This document shows, in pieces, positions 8,690 to 20,700 of a DNA stretch of 64,000 nucleotides. Source of the DNA: CAXMQZ01 sp963719055 (lineage in GTDB: Bacteria > Acidobacteriota > Thermoanaerobaculia > Multivoradales > JAHEKO01); assembly GCA_963719055.1 (NCBI GenBank), contig CAVRAU010000020.1, forward strand, positions 62,001 to 126,000, read 5' to 3'. The translations under genes were made by a program, and so were the position numbers. Within the stretch, counting starts at the first letter, position 1, and each line of letters begins with the position of its first letter. The notes under the pieces were generated by a model. It saw only the letters and a program-made list of their open reading frames with translations. It searched no databases and was not told the origin of the DNA.

Positions 8690-9700
8690 CCCGCGATCGC
8701 TAGAGAGTAGCTAGGCCACGAGGAGAATACAGTGGATCTGGTTGGGAAGTGGGTGCTGGCGAAGAGGTCCAGCTGCTGCTCCTTGATCCGGTTCTCCATG
8801 TCGCCGCGGGCGCAGTAGGTCTCCTCGTACACCCTCCTCGCATCGTCCGCGGAGAGGGTGACGATGAAGCGGGGATGTCTTTCCCATGTGCGTGATCTCG
8901 GCCTTGCCGACCACCCGCCGCTCCCGGCTCCAGCTCTTGCGCGTCTAGTGCTGCCACTCGTGAAGACCCGCTCGGTCTCTCCCGACGCTTCGCACAGCTC
9001 CTCGGCTGATCAAAGGCGCTCGAGCCGGGCCTGAAGCCTGGAGTTTCGAGCCAGACCCAAGACGTAGTCGACTCCGTGCTCCTCGCACCAGCTCATCAGC
9101 GAGTCTCGGGCAAAGCCGCCATCGCCACGCACCACGATCTTGATCCCTGGCCAAACCTCCCGGATCTGGCAGACGATTCGGGAGATCTCCTCGACGCTGC
9201 CCGCCGCAGCGTCGATACTCGACCGTCTCATCCGGGCACACAGCAGGTGCCGGCCACAGAAGACGTAGAGCGGCAGGTAGCAGTAATGGCCGTAGTAGCC
9301 ATGAAAGAAGCGGCCCTCCTGGGCGCCGTGCAGGGGATCGTCCGTGGCGTCGAGATCGAGCACGATCTCTTCCGGTGGCGCATCGTAGGCATCGAGGAAG
9401 ACGTCGACAAAGAAGCGGTCCACCGCCTCGGGTGAGATGGCGATCCGGCGGTAGCGATCGTCTGCCGCCTCGGAGGCGACGCCCCACTCCAGGCGATTCA
9501 GCGTGCTCTTGCCGGCCAGGGCAGAGCCACGGTCGCGCTCGCGCTTGCGAGCCTGGCCCTCGGGGTCGCGCTTACCGACCACCGCTGAGCAGCGCGTCGC
9601 TGCGCAGCTCGTCGTGGTCGTCGAGATCTTCGTATCCCAAGGCCAGGCGTAGATCGCCATCGGCATGGACCGGATCGAAGGCCGGGAACTCGTACCGTCA
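8690..9700 (-). mobile_element. IS1380-family transposase remnant
   Basis: Minus-strand frames give, in order, GYEDLDDHDELRSD, LAGKSTLNRLE, VLDLDATDDPLHG (first DDE aspartate), VVRGDGGFARDSLM (second aspartate) and YCARGDMENRIKEQQLDLF (glutamate). This is the hallmark order of IS1380 (DDE group 1) transposases. The frame breaks several times: near 9500, near 9010, and between 8830 and 8950. The usual C-terminal NQLRLWF segment is missing, so the element is dead. No terminal inverted repeats could be identified. It sits just upstream of the DUF3604 gene and between two inverted paralogous genes. Confidence 0.85.
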
Positions 9701-9730
9701 ATCGCAGTGAATCGTGAGAAAGGAATTCCC

Positions 9731-11651
9731 GTGAAGAATCAACTTCCGCTTGTTAGCTCGTTGCTCGTGCTCGGAGTCTGTGGTCTGTTCCTGGGGCTGG
9801 ATCCCGCCGTAGCCTCCGATCAGGAGATCGTGGTCACAGAAGAGGACTTCAAGGAAGACCCGGTCTACTCTCCCTATGTCGACCGGGCCTACCCCGACCA
9901 GGTGTTCTTCGGCGATACCCATTTTCATACCGAAGTGTCCTTCGATGCGGGTCTGGTCGGCACCACGCTGGACATCCACGATGCGTTTCGCTTTGCCCGT
10001 GGCGAGACCGTGACCTCCAACACAGGCCAGCCGGTGCAATTGATTCGCCCGCTGGACTTCCTGGCGATCACCGAACATGCCGAGTTCAACGGCTTGGCAA
10101 CGGGACTCCGTGAATCGAATCCACTGCTGCTCGGCGACCCCTGGGGCAAGATGATCTACGACAAGTTCAACTCCGGAGAAGAGGGCCGGATGGCGGCCTT
10201 TCAGGACATCATCAAGTGGGGCACGATCAAGCTGGAGAACCCGCTCAGCACGGAAGAGCTCTCGCGCTCGATCTGGATCGAATCTCTCGAGATCGCGGAT
10301 CAGTATTACCAGCCGGGCCGTTTCACCTCACTGATGGGCTTTGAGTGGACGTCGAGCCCCAGGGGGAACAACCTGCATCGAGTCGTTCTTTTCGAGGATG
10401 GCTCGGAGAAGACCAGCCAGACCCTGCCCTATTCACTGTTCGACAGCGGCGACCCGCAGGATCTCTGGGCCTACATGGCCACTTACGAGGAGAAGACCGG
10501 CGGCAGGGTGTTCGCGATTCCCCACAATGGAAACTTGAGCAACGGACTGATGTTCGCGGACAAGACCCTATCCGGAAAGCCCATGGATCGAGCCTATGCA
10601 GAGGCCCGAGCCAAGTGGGAACCACTCCATGAGATGACCCAGATCAAGGGCGACGAGGAGACCCACCCGCTGCTCTCTCCCGACGACGAGTTCGCCGACT
10701 TTGAGCTTTGGGACCTGTCGAACATCTCCGGATCGGCAGCCAAGGAAGACTCGATGCTCCAGTACGAGCATGCTCGCTCGACACTCAAGCTGGGGCTCAA
10801 GCTCGGGCAGGAGCTGGGAGCGAACCCCTACAAGTTCGGCCTGGTCGGCGCCAGCGACGCGCATACCGGGATTGCCACCACACGCGAAGAGAATTACTTC
10901 GGCAAGTACGCGCATACCGAACCTTCTCCGAACCGACACGATCGTGACGTCATCCCTGCCGAGGATCCGTGCCTTGAGGATCCTGACCTCGCAGGAATCC
11001 GCCTCGGGTCTCATGGCTGTGTGGGCGCGGGAGAACACCCGCGAAGAGCTCTTCAGCGCCATGAAGCGCAAGGAGGTCTACGCCACGACCGGAACGCGCC
11101 TTCGAGTGCGTGTCTTCGGCGGCTGGACTTTCGCTCCCGAGGACATTACGACCGGTGATTTCGTCTCCAACGGGTACAGAAACGGTGTGCCCATGGGCGG
11201 AGATCTGCGGACCGCGTCCGCAGGCAAGGCACCGTCCTTCCTGATCCGGGCATTGCGGGACGTGGATGGTGCCAACCTCGACCGGGTCCAGGTCATCAAG
11301 GGTTGGCTGGACGGCAATGGCGAGTTGCACGAGCGCATCTACGATGTGGCGGTCTCCGACGGACGCACCATCGGTGCGGATGGCCGCTGCAAGACTCCGG
11401 TAGGAAACACGGTGGACATTCCATCGGCCACCTATGCCAACACCATCGGCGATGCCGTCATGGCCGCGCATTGGCAGGATCCGGACTTCGATCCGCAGGA
11501 GCCTGCTTTCTACTATGTGCGGGTCCTGGAGATCCCGACACCGCGCTGGACCACCTACGACGCGGCCTTCTTCGGAATCCCGCTGCCAGATACCGTGCCG
11601 CCGACGATCCAGGACCGCGCCTATACCTCGCCGATCTGGTACACGCCGTAG
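9731..11651 (+). CDS. DUF3604 secreted protein (PHP-like metal-site motifs), one frame break
   Basis: A GTG start at 9731 after AAGGAAT opens a signal peptide (LVSSLLVLGVCGLFLGLDPAVA). The mature protein of about 610 residues matches DUF3604. Motifs seen are FGDTHFHTE, ITEHAEF, IPHNGNLSN and GASDAHTG. Their histidines and aspartates are arranged like the metal ligands of PHP-type phosphoesterases. The frame changes between about 10930 and 11000, after which RENTREELFSAMKRKEVYATTG continues the family pattern to FYYVRVLEIPTPRWTTYDA. The reaction and substrate of this family are unknown to me; a metal-dependent hydrolase in the periplasm is an inference. Confidence 0.82.
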
Positions 11652-11711
11652 CAGCCGTCAGGCAGCTTACAGACTGGATACGGGTTGCCTAGGCGGATGC
11701 GGCGCAGACCG

Positions 11712-12335
11712 TCAGTTCGTCCGCCGCACGTTGCCCAGAGCGATGGGCTGCGAGGTGATGTTGGTGACTTCGAGCGATTCGGTCTCGCTGTTCCAGAGGA
11801 CCTCGGTGCCGAAGGAGAGCGTTCCCTCACCGTTACCCTCAGCATCCAGAGTCATCTGGATCACGGTGACGTCGAAGTCCCCTCCTCGAGTCGAGGTCCA
11901 GGCTTCAGCGAAAGCGACGGGACGGTCGGTCGCCAGCAGGAGCCGCTGTTTGCCGTCTGGCAGCGGTGTGACCCGGGCGTAGCGCAGGGACCAACCTGTC
12001 TGACCAGGGGCATTGAGGGTGCCGACCCTGGAGGCGCCACGTAGGGCGCGAGCCACGGCACGGTTTCCTCGGCGGCCTCCCTGTGCGGAGGCTTCCTGAA
12101 TTTCCGTAAGAATCTGCTGCCGCTCCTCCTCGGTCGTCCAGGCGGTGATGCGCAGCTGCAGGGTCGAGGACCGTCTGCCGCCGGTGCCAGCCTGAGTCAC
12201 CATAGCGTTTGCATCCATATTCCAGGGCAGCTCGCTGACACCCTCTTCTGCCATCGCGGGTGAGGAAATACCCGTGACGGGAAGCAGCACAAGAGCTACT
12301 GCGGCGGCGAAAGAGATATGTGTGGCTCTATCCAT
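11712..12335 (-). CDS. Secreted protein of unknown family (intact paralogue)
   Basis: The 207-residue protein has a Sec signal (FAAAVALVLLPVTGISSPAMA), and the ATG follows a strong AAGGGGGGATCTC. The mature region is predicted beta-rich, with LQLRITAWTTEEERQQIL, LLATDRPVAFAEAW and LDAEGNGEGTLSFG. It is homologous to the broken gene at 7935-8550, in inverted orientation about 3.2 kb away. I do not recognise the family and assign no function. The acidic, threonine-rich mature part without membrane helices suggests a periplasmic or secreted soluble protein. Confidence 0.75.
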   Translation of the reverse strand: MDRATHISFAAAVALVLLPVTGISSPAMAEEGVSELPWNMDANAMVTQAGTGGRRSSTLQLRITAWTTEEERQQILTEIQEASAQGGRRGNRAVARALRGASRVGTLNAPGQTGWSLRYARVTPLPDGKQRLLLATDRPVAFAEAWTSTRGGDFDVTVIQMTLDAEGNGEGTLSFGTEVLWNSETESLEVTNITSQPIALGNVRRTN

Positions 12336-12428
12336 GAGATCCCCCCTTTTCAGTTTCGACAGCTCGATCCTAGCAATCTGAGCTGACAGATAGGCCCCGG
12401 CGGGATGATGCCGTTTCCGGACGGCGAC

Positions 12429-12434
12429 TATAAT
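12429..12434 (+). promoter_or_regulatory. Consensus -10 box close to the start of the DUF900 gene
   Basis: A perfect TATAAT ends 11 nt before the ATG at 12446. Transcription would begin only a few bases before the start codon. No ribosome binding site is present. Confidence 0.55.
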
Positions 12435-12445
12435 CAGCGCGGTCC

Positions 12446-13645
12446 ATGACCCGCCTCAAGCGAAACCTCGTCATTGCTGCGGTCCTGCTCGTGCTGGTGG
12501 CAGTCGGAGTCTGGCTGCTCATCAACCTATCGACGAGAAACGCCCTCCTGCGTGCCGAGGCCTTCCTTTTCCGGCGTGCGCAGGTGACTCGACTGGATGA
12601 CGGGACGCAGCGGTATTTCTATGTCACCAACCGGGTGCCGGGCGACAGCTTTGGCAGGCTCGAGCAACGCTACCGCCCCGAACGAGACGACACGATCCGG
12701 TACGGTTCCTACGATGCGGAATTCGAGCCCACGCTGGGCCTGAGCGCGGTCTTTGATCCGACCAAGTGGTTCCGCAACGAAGAGGTCGAGATCCGTGTCG
12801 AACAGGAGCTCACCCGGTCGGAGCTTGTTCGGCAGCTTCGTGCCTATGTCCGCGAGTCGCCTCATCGGTCGTTGTTGATCGTCGTGCATGGCTACCGGGA
12901 GCAGTTCGAATCCGCGCTACGCAAGACCGCCTTTGTCAGCCACGTCTTGGACATCAACACCCCGGTGTTGCTCTTCGACTGGCCGGGCGATCAGCCGGGT
13001 ACTCCGTTGGTGGCCTACAGACGAGCGGTCGAGGTCGCAGAGGAGTCCGGGACCGAGCTGGCTCGGACCCTCGAGATCGTCCTGCGCGAGATCGAGCCGG
13101 AAAGAGTCTGGCTGCTCGCCAACAGCATGGGTGCCCAGGTCGTCGCCGATGCCTTCGGTCTCCTCTACGGCCAGGAGGAGTTCGCCGACGAGCAGCTCGA
13201 GCTCGAGGATGTGGTCTTGACGGCTCCGGACGTCGATCTCGAGGCGTTCAACGACCAGTTCAAGACCGAGATCAGCGCGCTCACGCGGCATCTGACGGTC
13301 TACGTGTCGTCGAACGATCGGGCGCTCCTGGCAAGCCGGATCGTCAATCGAGGCATGCGTCGTGGCGAGAGCACTCTCGACTCGCGCGACGTCAACCAGG
13401 AGCAGCTCGAAGAGGCGATCCGTCTGGCAGAGCTGATCGAGCCGGACAGCGATCAGATCACCCTGGTGGATGTCACACCCGTCAATCGAACGATCAATTT
13501 CCACAACTTCTACCTCGAGTCACCCGAAGTCTTCAACGATCTTTTTTTGCGACTTCTCAATCCGGAGAATCCGCATACGCGAGTGCTTTATCCCATCCGC
13601 ACGGGCGACGGTTCGGTGTACTGGATCCTGACCCGCGGTCGATAG
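12446..13645 (+). CDS. DUF900 alpha/beta hydrolase, membrane-anchored
   Basis: The 399-residue protein has an N-terminal membrane anchor (LVIAAVLLVLVAVGVWLLI). An alpha/beta-hydrolase core follows: LLIVVHGYREQFESAL (oxyanion strand and loop), VLLFDWPGD and the nucleophile elbow LANSMGAQV. The acid and histidine are expected near APDVDLEAF and NFHNFYLE. This is the DUF900 family of esterase/lipase-like proteins with unknown physiological substrates. A second DUF900 gene follows 9 bases downstream of its stop, so the pair arose by duplication or forms an operon. Translation probably starts on a nearly leaderless mRNA. Confidence 0.82.
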   Translation: MTRLKRNLVIAAVLLVLVAVGVWLLINLSTRNALLRAEAFLFRRAQVTRLDDGTQRYFYVTNRVPGDSFGRLEQRYRPERDDTIRYGSYDAEFEPTLGLSAVFDPTKWFRNEEVEIRVEQELTRSELVRQLRAYVRESPHRSLLIVVHGYREQFESALRKTAFVSHVLDINTPVLLFDWPGDQPGTPLVAYRRAVEVAEESGTELARTLEIVLREIEPERVWLLANSMGAQVVADAFGLLYGQEEFADEQLELEDVVLTAPDVDLEAFNDQFKTEISALTRHLTVYVSSNDRALLASRIVNRGMRRGESTLDSRDVNQEQLEEAIRLAELIEPDSDQITLVDVTPVNRTINFHNFYLESPEVFNDLFLRLLNPENPHTRVLYPIRTGDGSVYWILTRGR

Positions 13646-13648
13646 GAT
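13643..13648 (+). promoter_or_regulatory. Putative -10 box for the second DUF900 gene
   Basis: TAGGAT spans the stop codon of the first DUF900 gene and ends 6 nt before the ATG at 13655. Its position is one reason for choosing that start. Confidence 0.45.
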
Positions 13649-13654
13649 CGAGCC

Positions 13655-14723
13655 ATGCCGAATCCGAGAGTTGACCGTTGTGTTTCTCGGCCTTGCCCTT
13701 CTTCTCTCAGACAGATCTGGCTCAGGCCCAGGAGGCATCCGCGATGACGACCAGTGCAAGCATCCACTTCGCCACAAATCGAAATCTCGAGAAAGCCAGG
13801 GCAGGGGTGGTTCGCTTTGACGACGAGCGGGACGAGATTCGGTGGGGTCGCTGCGAGGTCAAGTTCAAGCCGATTCCATGGATGAGCGAGAGTCGCTCCA
13901 AAGATCCCCTTCTATGTTCAGACGGAGACCAATGAGCTGCGGATCGAGATCGAGAAGGACCCCGAGATCTTCTGGACCCATCTCATGGCTGGGGTCGAGG
14001 CATCCTCCACCCAGTCGGTCGTGCTCTTTGTGCACGGATATAGCTACGACTTCGAGCGGGCCTGCCATCGGGCAGCTGAGCTTCAACGGGCCCTGCAAGG
14101 GCATTCAGAGGTCGTCTTGTTCAGCTGGCCCTCCAATGGGCAAGCGACCGATTACATGCCCGATGTGGCGGATCTGGAGTGGAGTGTTTCGGACCTGACA
14201 GCCGTGATCGAGGGGCTCTCGCGTCGCGTGGGCCCGGCCAACCTGCACGTCCTTTCCCACAGCCTGGGAGCGCGGGGCGTTGTTCAGGCTTTGGATAGGC
14301 TGACCGCGGATCTGGAGTCTCTTCCGGTTTTCGGACGCTGGGTTCTCTTAGCGCCAGATCTAGACTCCCAGACATTCGTGGATGTCCTGCCCCGAGTGGC
14401 TCCGGCGGTGGAGAGCATAAGCTTGTACGCATCGAGCAACGATGTGCCACTGAAGTTCTCACATCAGCTGAGCCGGTCGGCACGCCTGGGAGAGGCCGGA
14501 GAATACCTGACGGTCGTCAGGGGAATGGAGACGGTGGATGTGTCGACCTGCTGGCCGCTACCGGATCCTGGGCCACGAGTACTTCTTTTATCACCCCGAT
14601 GTCGCGGCGGATCTGCTGATGCTCATGAGTGAAGGCAAGAGCGCGGCGGAGAGACCCGGGCTGCAACCGAAGTCCAAGAACGGGCTCACCTACTGGGAGG
14701 TCGTAGCGAAAGATCCGAGCTAG
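13655..14723 (+). CDS. Second DUF900 alpha/beta hydrolase, secreted (several frame breaks)
   Basis: The core is clear: SVVLFVHGYSYDFERACHRA, VVLFSWPSNGQA, nucleophile elbow LSHSLGARGVVQAL and LLAPDLDSQTF. It is the same family as the preceding gene (DUF900), with SIHFATNRN in place of its YFYVTNR. Instead of an anchor it has a signal peptide, which becomes readable only if two one-base shifts are allowed: ATG 13655, then VFLGLALLLS, then DLAQAQEASA. Further shifts lie near 13915 and 14530. The C-terminus HEYFFYHPDVAADL carries the expected late histidine. The stop overlaps the stop of the opposite gene in a shared CTAG at 14720-14723. Confidence 0.7.
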
Positions 14724-17700
14724 AACGTCTGTCCCAGACCGAAGTAGATCTTGTACTCCGGATCACCCTCCCGCCGGTCGAGGGGATAGGCGAGATCGAG
14801 GCGGAGGGGGCCGATAGGCGAGTCCGCCCGCAAGCCGGCGCCCAGAGACTTGAAGAGCGTGGACTCGACGTCGTCGAGCGTCGCCCAGACGTTTCCGGCA
14901 TCGAAGAACGCGACGCCGCTCAACAGGGTCCAGATCGGAAACCTCAGTTCCTGGTTGGTGACGAACATCGCCTCGCCGCCCAGCGGGATACCGCTCTCGC
15001 TGATTGGGCCCAAGCTGTTTGTCGGGTAGCCGCGAACCGAGAACTCACCGCCGGCGAAGAGGCGATCGAAAAACGGCAGATCTTCACCCCCGCGGGCCTC
15101 TTTCACACCGACCCTGTAGTTGTGCACCCAGACCAGGGCGCTGTCGCCCATCTTGATCAGCGGGATCTGGGGCTTGATCTGACCAAACAGACCATAGCCC
15201 GTGTAGTCGCTGCCGAGGCTCTCGCTGGAGAAGGAGAGATCAGAGCCCAGGAAGAGCGTGATCTTGTCGGTCGAGGTCTCGAAGAAGCTGCGCTCGCCGG
15301 TGTCGTAGGAGACTTGCCAACCGGAAAAGGGGCTGGTAACGGTCTTGCTCCACGCCCGGCATCGGCTGTCTCATCGGTGACACTGCGCTTGTAGACCGTG
15401 TAGAAGCGATGAACGCTTCTTCTGCCCCAGGGAAAGGTGAGTCTGTGCCCAGGCTTCGCGGATGTTGGCGACGACGTCATCGACCACCTCGTTGTCGCCG
15501 AGACCGTTGTCCGCCTCGTCCCCGTGGCAAGAACGCTGTCCTGCTCCTCGCGACGCGCCTCGAGGAAGAACTCGAGGTTCTTGTTCGTCTGGCGCACCCG
15601 GGGTATCGACCAATAGAGCCGGGCATTGCGTTCCAGGGTGGCGTAGATCAAGCGCAGTCCCAGCGTCTGCCCTCGACCGAGGAAGTTCAGATCACCGACA
15701 TCCGCGACAACACCGACCTCGCGGTTGGTCTCTCCTCGTAGACCGTAGGTAACCCGGTAGCGAGGGTGCTCTTCGAGATCGAAGGTGATCGGGGTGAACA
15801 CGGAGGTGGGCTCGGACTCCGCCGGCTCTTCGCGTCGAATCGCGATGCGCTGAAAGACGCCGGTGCGCGCCAGGCTTCGTCGGGCCTGGGTGAGGCCACT
15901 GTCGGTCAGGAGCTCACCTGTTTCGAGCCGCGAGATTCTCTTCACCCATTTGGAGGACGAGTTGGCCAGACCCTCGTTGCGCAGCTCGCCGATCCGATGT
16001 TCGCGTCGCTTTTCGACATCGAAGAAGAGATCGAACTCGTTGTCTTCTCCGCTCGCAGTCGGCTCGATGCGAGTCTTCACCGACGCGTTGGCGAATCCCT
16101 GCTCACGCAAGTGATCTTCCATGCGGAAGGAGGTGAGCGCGATCTGACTCGGTCTCAGTGGGTCCCCGGGCTGCAACTCCCGGATCTCGTCGAGCTCTGC
16201 CTGCAGCTTCGAATCGGCGCCCAGGATCTCGACCGCCGCCAGGCGTTGGCGGCGCCCAGGATCGACTTCGATCGTCAAGGTGGAGCCGTCCGCCGAGAGC
16301 TCTCGAGTGACGATCTGTGCCTCCCGATAGCCCTCCGTTTGCATGGACTGGCCGAAGAGCTGGTCCGCCACAGGCATCTCCATGGCCAACTCCACCCGCG
16401 ATAGCCGGGATGAGAACATTGCGACGACAGCCTGTTCGACATCATCAGGGATGCCTTGAAACTCCAGGGTGTGGGGATTGACCTGACGTCCACCCTCGCT
16501 GTGGACCCGAATGACCCGGTCACTTGCTGGGTTCCCGGGCTCCAGGTGCTCTGTGGTGACAAGGACCTCGGGGTCGAGAAACCCGTGAGCTCGCAGCGCT
16601 CGCACCGTGTCACGCCGAATCGTCTCCAGCGCGGGTGACTCTTCCATTCCGGTCGGCTGGTACAGAGCGATGATGTCTTGGCGGGCTCCTCTGCGAGGCT
16701 GATCGCCGGTGAACTCGAAGTCCACTCGGGCTCCAGGCTCGACACGGAGGCTGACGTTTACCCGATTCCGAGATGCGGGCTCGATCGCCACATCCACCTC
16801 TGCCGCCGGGTAGCCCCTACGGGCCAGGGAATCGAGCATGTCGATCTCGATGTCGAAGTCGGCGCCCTCGGCCACAGGTTGACCTCGACGTAGACGTGTC
16901 GCCTGACGGACCCTTCGTTTGCTCACCCCATCTGGGGCCGCCAGATCAATGGAGCGCAGCCGGGGCGACGCATCCTCTGCTGTCCGGCCACCGCCGAACT
17001 CGAGCATCTGCTGCAGGGTCAGCCCTTGGTTCCCCTGATCGTTGCGGAAGAGCTGTGCCCGCAGGCTGGGTGCCACGGCGAAGTTCTGGAGATTGAGAAT
17101 GTCGGTGCGGCCTTCGGCTTCCCGTGGGTTTTGCGAGAGCACGTAGGAGATCTGGGGGGTCAGGTGATACGACATGGTCACTCGCGCGGTCGTGTCGGTC
17201 TCGCCCATCAATGGCAGCGGTTGGACGCTGAGCTCGACGCGCGGCGCGCCCCCTGAGATGGACTGCAGGAACCGATTCTGGAAGTAACTCGTCAGACCCG
17301 TGGCGAACTCGTCGGCCTTGAAGGCATTGGAGGTACTCTCGGGGTTGTAGCGATCCCAGAAGCCACCCCCCGGGCCCTTGTTGCCCCCTCCGGTGGTCCA
17401 AACGCTGTCCCACTGGCTTCTCAACCGTGGATCCTCGGAAGAGCTGGTTGTCTCGAAGTCCATCCGGGGCGGCTCACCGGGAACACCAGAGAAGACCAGG
17501 GAACCTTGATCGATACGAACAGTCTGCCCGTATGCAGTGACCAGGCCGCCTGGGTCCACCTCGATGGAGCCGGCGACGATGGGCTCGGCGAGAGTGCCGC
17601 GGACGCGAATCAGATCCCAGTCGGCCCGGAGGTCGGCCACGTTGTTCTTGATCCGCACTCCCTCGGTGGTCAGGAGGCTGAGATCCAGATCGATACTCTG

Positions 17701-20700
17701 CTGGAGAGCCGACCCGGTCCCGGCCAGATCGCTCGGGTTGAGCATCCGGATCAGCTCCCGTTCGAGCTGGATGTTGCGACGCAGGGACCCACGCTCCACG
17801 TCGATCGTGCCGCTCAGCCGCCGTCGACCTTCACGTGGCCAGGCCAGATCGAGATTGCCGTCGAGAACGACGGTCAGCCCATGGTCGAGGCGGTAGCGAA
17901 CGCCATTGAGCTGAGCTGCCAGTCGCAGGACCTGATCCTCACCCAGGGTTCCGCCGAGGCTCACCTCTCCACGGTTGAGCTGAAACTGACCCGATCGGAG
18001 CTCGACGCCCGAGGAGTCCACTGCGACGTTCACTTCCGGTCGGCTGATCCTCGTGCGGTACCGGCCGGGAAGAACCAGGCTGGCGTCGGGACCGGAGAGA
18101 CGGAACTCGAGCCTCCGGGTCTTTGAGGGATCCCCGCACGCGGGCGTCCACCGATACCGGGCCAGAGGCGACGCCACCTGCCAGAAAGGGGGTCACGAGA
18201 GAGGAGTCGACGGTACCTTCGAGATCCAGCTCGAGATTCTCGACTAGAGAGTCGAGACCTCTTCCGGGTTGCCAATCCGGATCCAGATCAGCGCTGAGCC
18301 TCAGGTCCAGGGGTGCTTCGGATCCTATGCCGATGGCCTGAAGACGCGCCGGTTGCAGAGCGATGTGACCCTCGTCGAGATCCACTCGCAAGCCCGATCT
18401 CGACTCGATTCGAGATTCCCCAAGGGTCACAGTCAGCCCCTCGACCTCTACGGTACCGACGGCGTCCAGCGGGCTTGTCGGATCCAGAGAGACCAAGGCG
18501 TCGAGCACTCCTTCGATCTTCAGATTGGCCGCATCGAGGCCCGCGAGATAGAAAACGAGGTCGCGGGTCCGAGCCAATCCCAGCTCGCTGATCTCGAGCT
18601 CCAGGGAGCCACGATCGAAAATCAGCGGCAGATTGGCCAGGGCCTCGGACTCCGGCAGAACATCGAGGATGACTGCCAGAGGGATGATGGCCTCGACACC
18701 GCCCGGAACGCGGGGCGCAGCGGCATCAAGAATCAAGGTGCCACCCTGGAGACGAGCCTTGATATCGAGTCGACGGACGTCCGCGATGGGGTCGAAGATC
18801 TGCAGGTCCAGGGTGGCTTGGCGGATCGGCTTTTCAAGCTCCATCTCGCCCTGGGCCGCGAATCTCAGGAGTTCATCACCGGGCAGGAGGCCGCGCAGTG
18901 CGCCTGAGACCTCCGAAACAGTAAGCGCTGGCCCCTCGATGGAGGCCTTGAGCGACAGATTCTCAGAATCGGCTGGCACCTTTTCAGAATCGGCTGGCAC
19001 CCATGTGGCCGCTAGCTCGAGCGTGGGTGATTTCAGGGGGCCCTCGCCAGTCAGATCGGCTTGCAGGCTCCCCGTCAGCCGGTCCCTGATCTCGGGAGAG
19101 AGTGCCGCCAGCACCGCCTGACGCCGGTCGGGATTGGGCACGAACACCTGCAGGAGCTCTTCGACCTCGACCCATGCGCTTTCTAGGCTCGGCATTTCGA
19201 TCTGGGCCCGCAGGTTGTCGAAAGAGCCCTCTCTCAGGCCTTCGAGACCAGAGAAGGTCCACCCGCCTTCGATCTGGCGAACGCCTGGAGAGTCTGGCAG
19301 CAGCTCTCCCCGGAAGGCCAGACTCGACACCGAGGAGGCGCGGGCAGAAAGCTCGACAAGGCGCCGACCCGCCAATCGCCAAGTTCCGTCCGCGAGGATC
19401 TTGGGACTGGCGATGGGGCCGTCTACTGTACCCACGAGCGAGACACTGCCGACGGGTTGGATCCCTCTCAGAGCCTCTGGCGACAGTCCCAGTACTCGGG
19501 TCAGGTCGCTCAGCTCGTTTTGCTGGAGCTCGAAGCGAACACCCAGAAGCTCGAGCTCATCCAGATCGGTCCATCCTGGCGCCTGCACCCGCCCTGCCAA
19601 CCGTCTCGAGCCCGCAGATCGAGGCAGGATCTGGACCTCGAGGGCGACCGCGATTCCCTGGTCACCTTCTAGAGATTCGGCTGGCACTGTCCGGATAGAG
19701 GCTTCCACGAGGGGCTCTTCTTGCCGTCGCCAGGTCAGCTCTGCTTCGCCGCTGACGAGGTCGGATCCGGGATCGGTGCTCAGCTCTTCGAACGCGATCC
19801 GGGTCTTCAAATCGGCGCCCAGATCGAGCTGGGTGCCCTCGAGGCCCCATCCCTTCTGACCAGCGGTCGCGAGAAGAGGTTGCAGCAACTCGGCAGGGAA
19901 ATCCTGCGCGGAAATCTGGACATCGCCGACAAGGGTGGCGCTAGGGGAGGGTGTCAAGGTGACTTTGGCCGAGGCCTCGAGCTGACCGCTGGCCGTGAGA
20001 TCGGGGACAAGTCGGGACAGATTGGATCGCAGATCCACGGATAGATTGATGGGAGTGCCGGCCTCGAAGTGCCCGCGGCCGTCGAGCTGCAGGTCGAGGC
20101 CCTCACCGCTAAGCTCCAACCCCTCGATGGCGAACTCGCGATCCGCGGTGACCGAGAGCTGTGCGCTCAGGTTGGCTGTGATTCCTGGTCTGCGGTGGCT
20201 CTCAATGGAGAGCCGGGCCTTCTGGACCCCGAGTCCCAGCTCTTCGGCGGTGAGCGACCCGACCAATTGCATTCCATCTGCTTGCCAGCTGTCCCACCAG
20301 GTATCGAACTTGCTTGGCGCCTCACCCGATCGAACCGAGCCCGCGGACAGCTCGAAGCGATGGATGTCGAGAGAGGGAAAGAGAGTCTGCGAGTCTGTCT
20401 CGCCTCGTTCAGAGGCCTGAGGAAAGGGGGCGCTGAGGTCTAGTTGGGGTTCCCGGAGAAGAACGGAGAGGATCTGCGGCCGGTCCGACAGCAGCGACCT
20501 CCAGCTCAACTCGGCCTCTGCAGCGGGCACGACGAGGAACGGTTCAGAGTCGCCTCCGTCGGCGCGGAGCTCGAGATCTTGCAGGCTGATCTCGCCGGTT
20601 CGCAGGGACACCGCGAAATCGTGAGCTGCGAGGTGAACGCCGGAGGACTCTTCGATGGCGGATCCTGCCCAGTCGAGTATTGCTCCTCGCACCCATGGGA

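Noticed and set aside
12183..12192. GGTGCCAGCC near the intact unknown secreted gene
   Set aside because: Only 10 bases match, and it lies antisense in an ordinary coding stretch.
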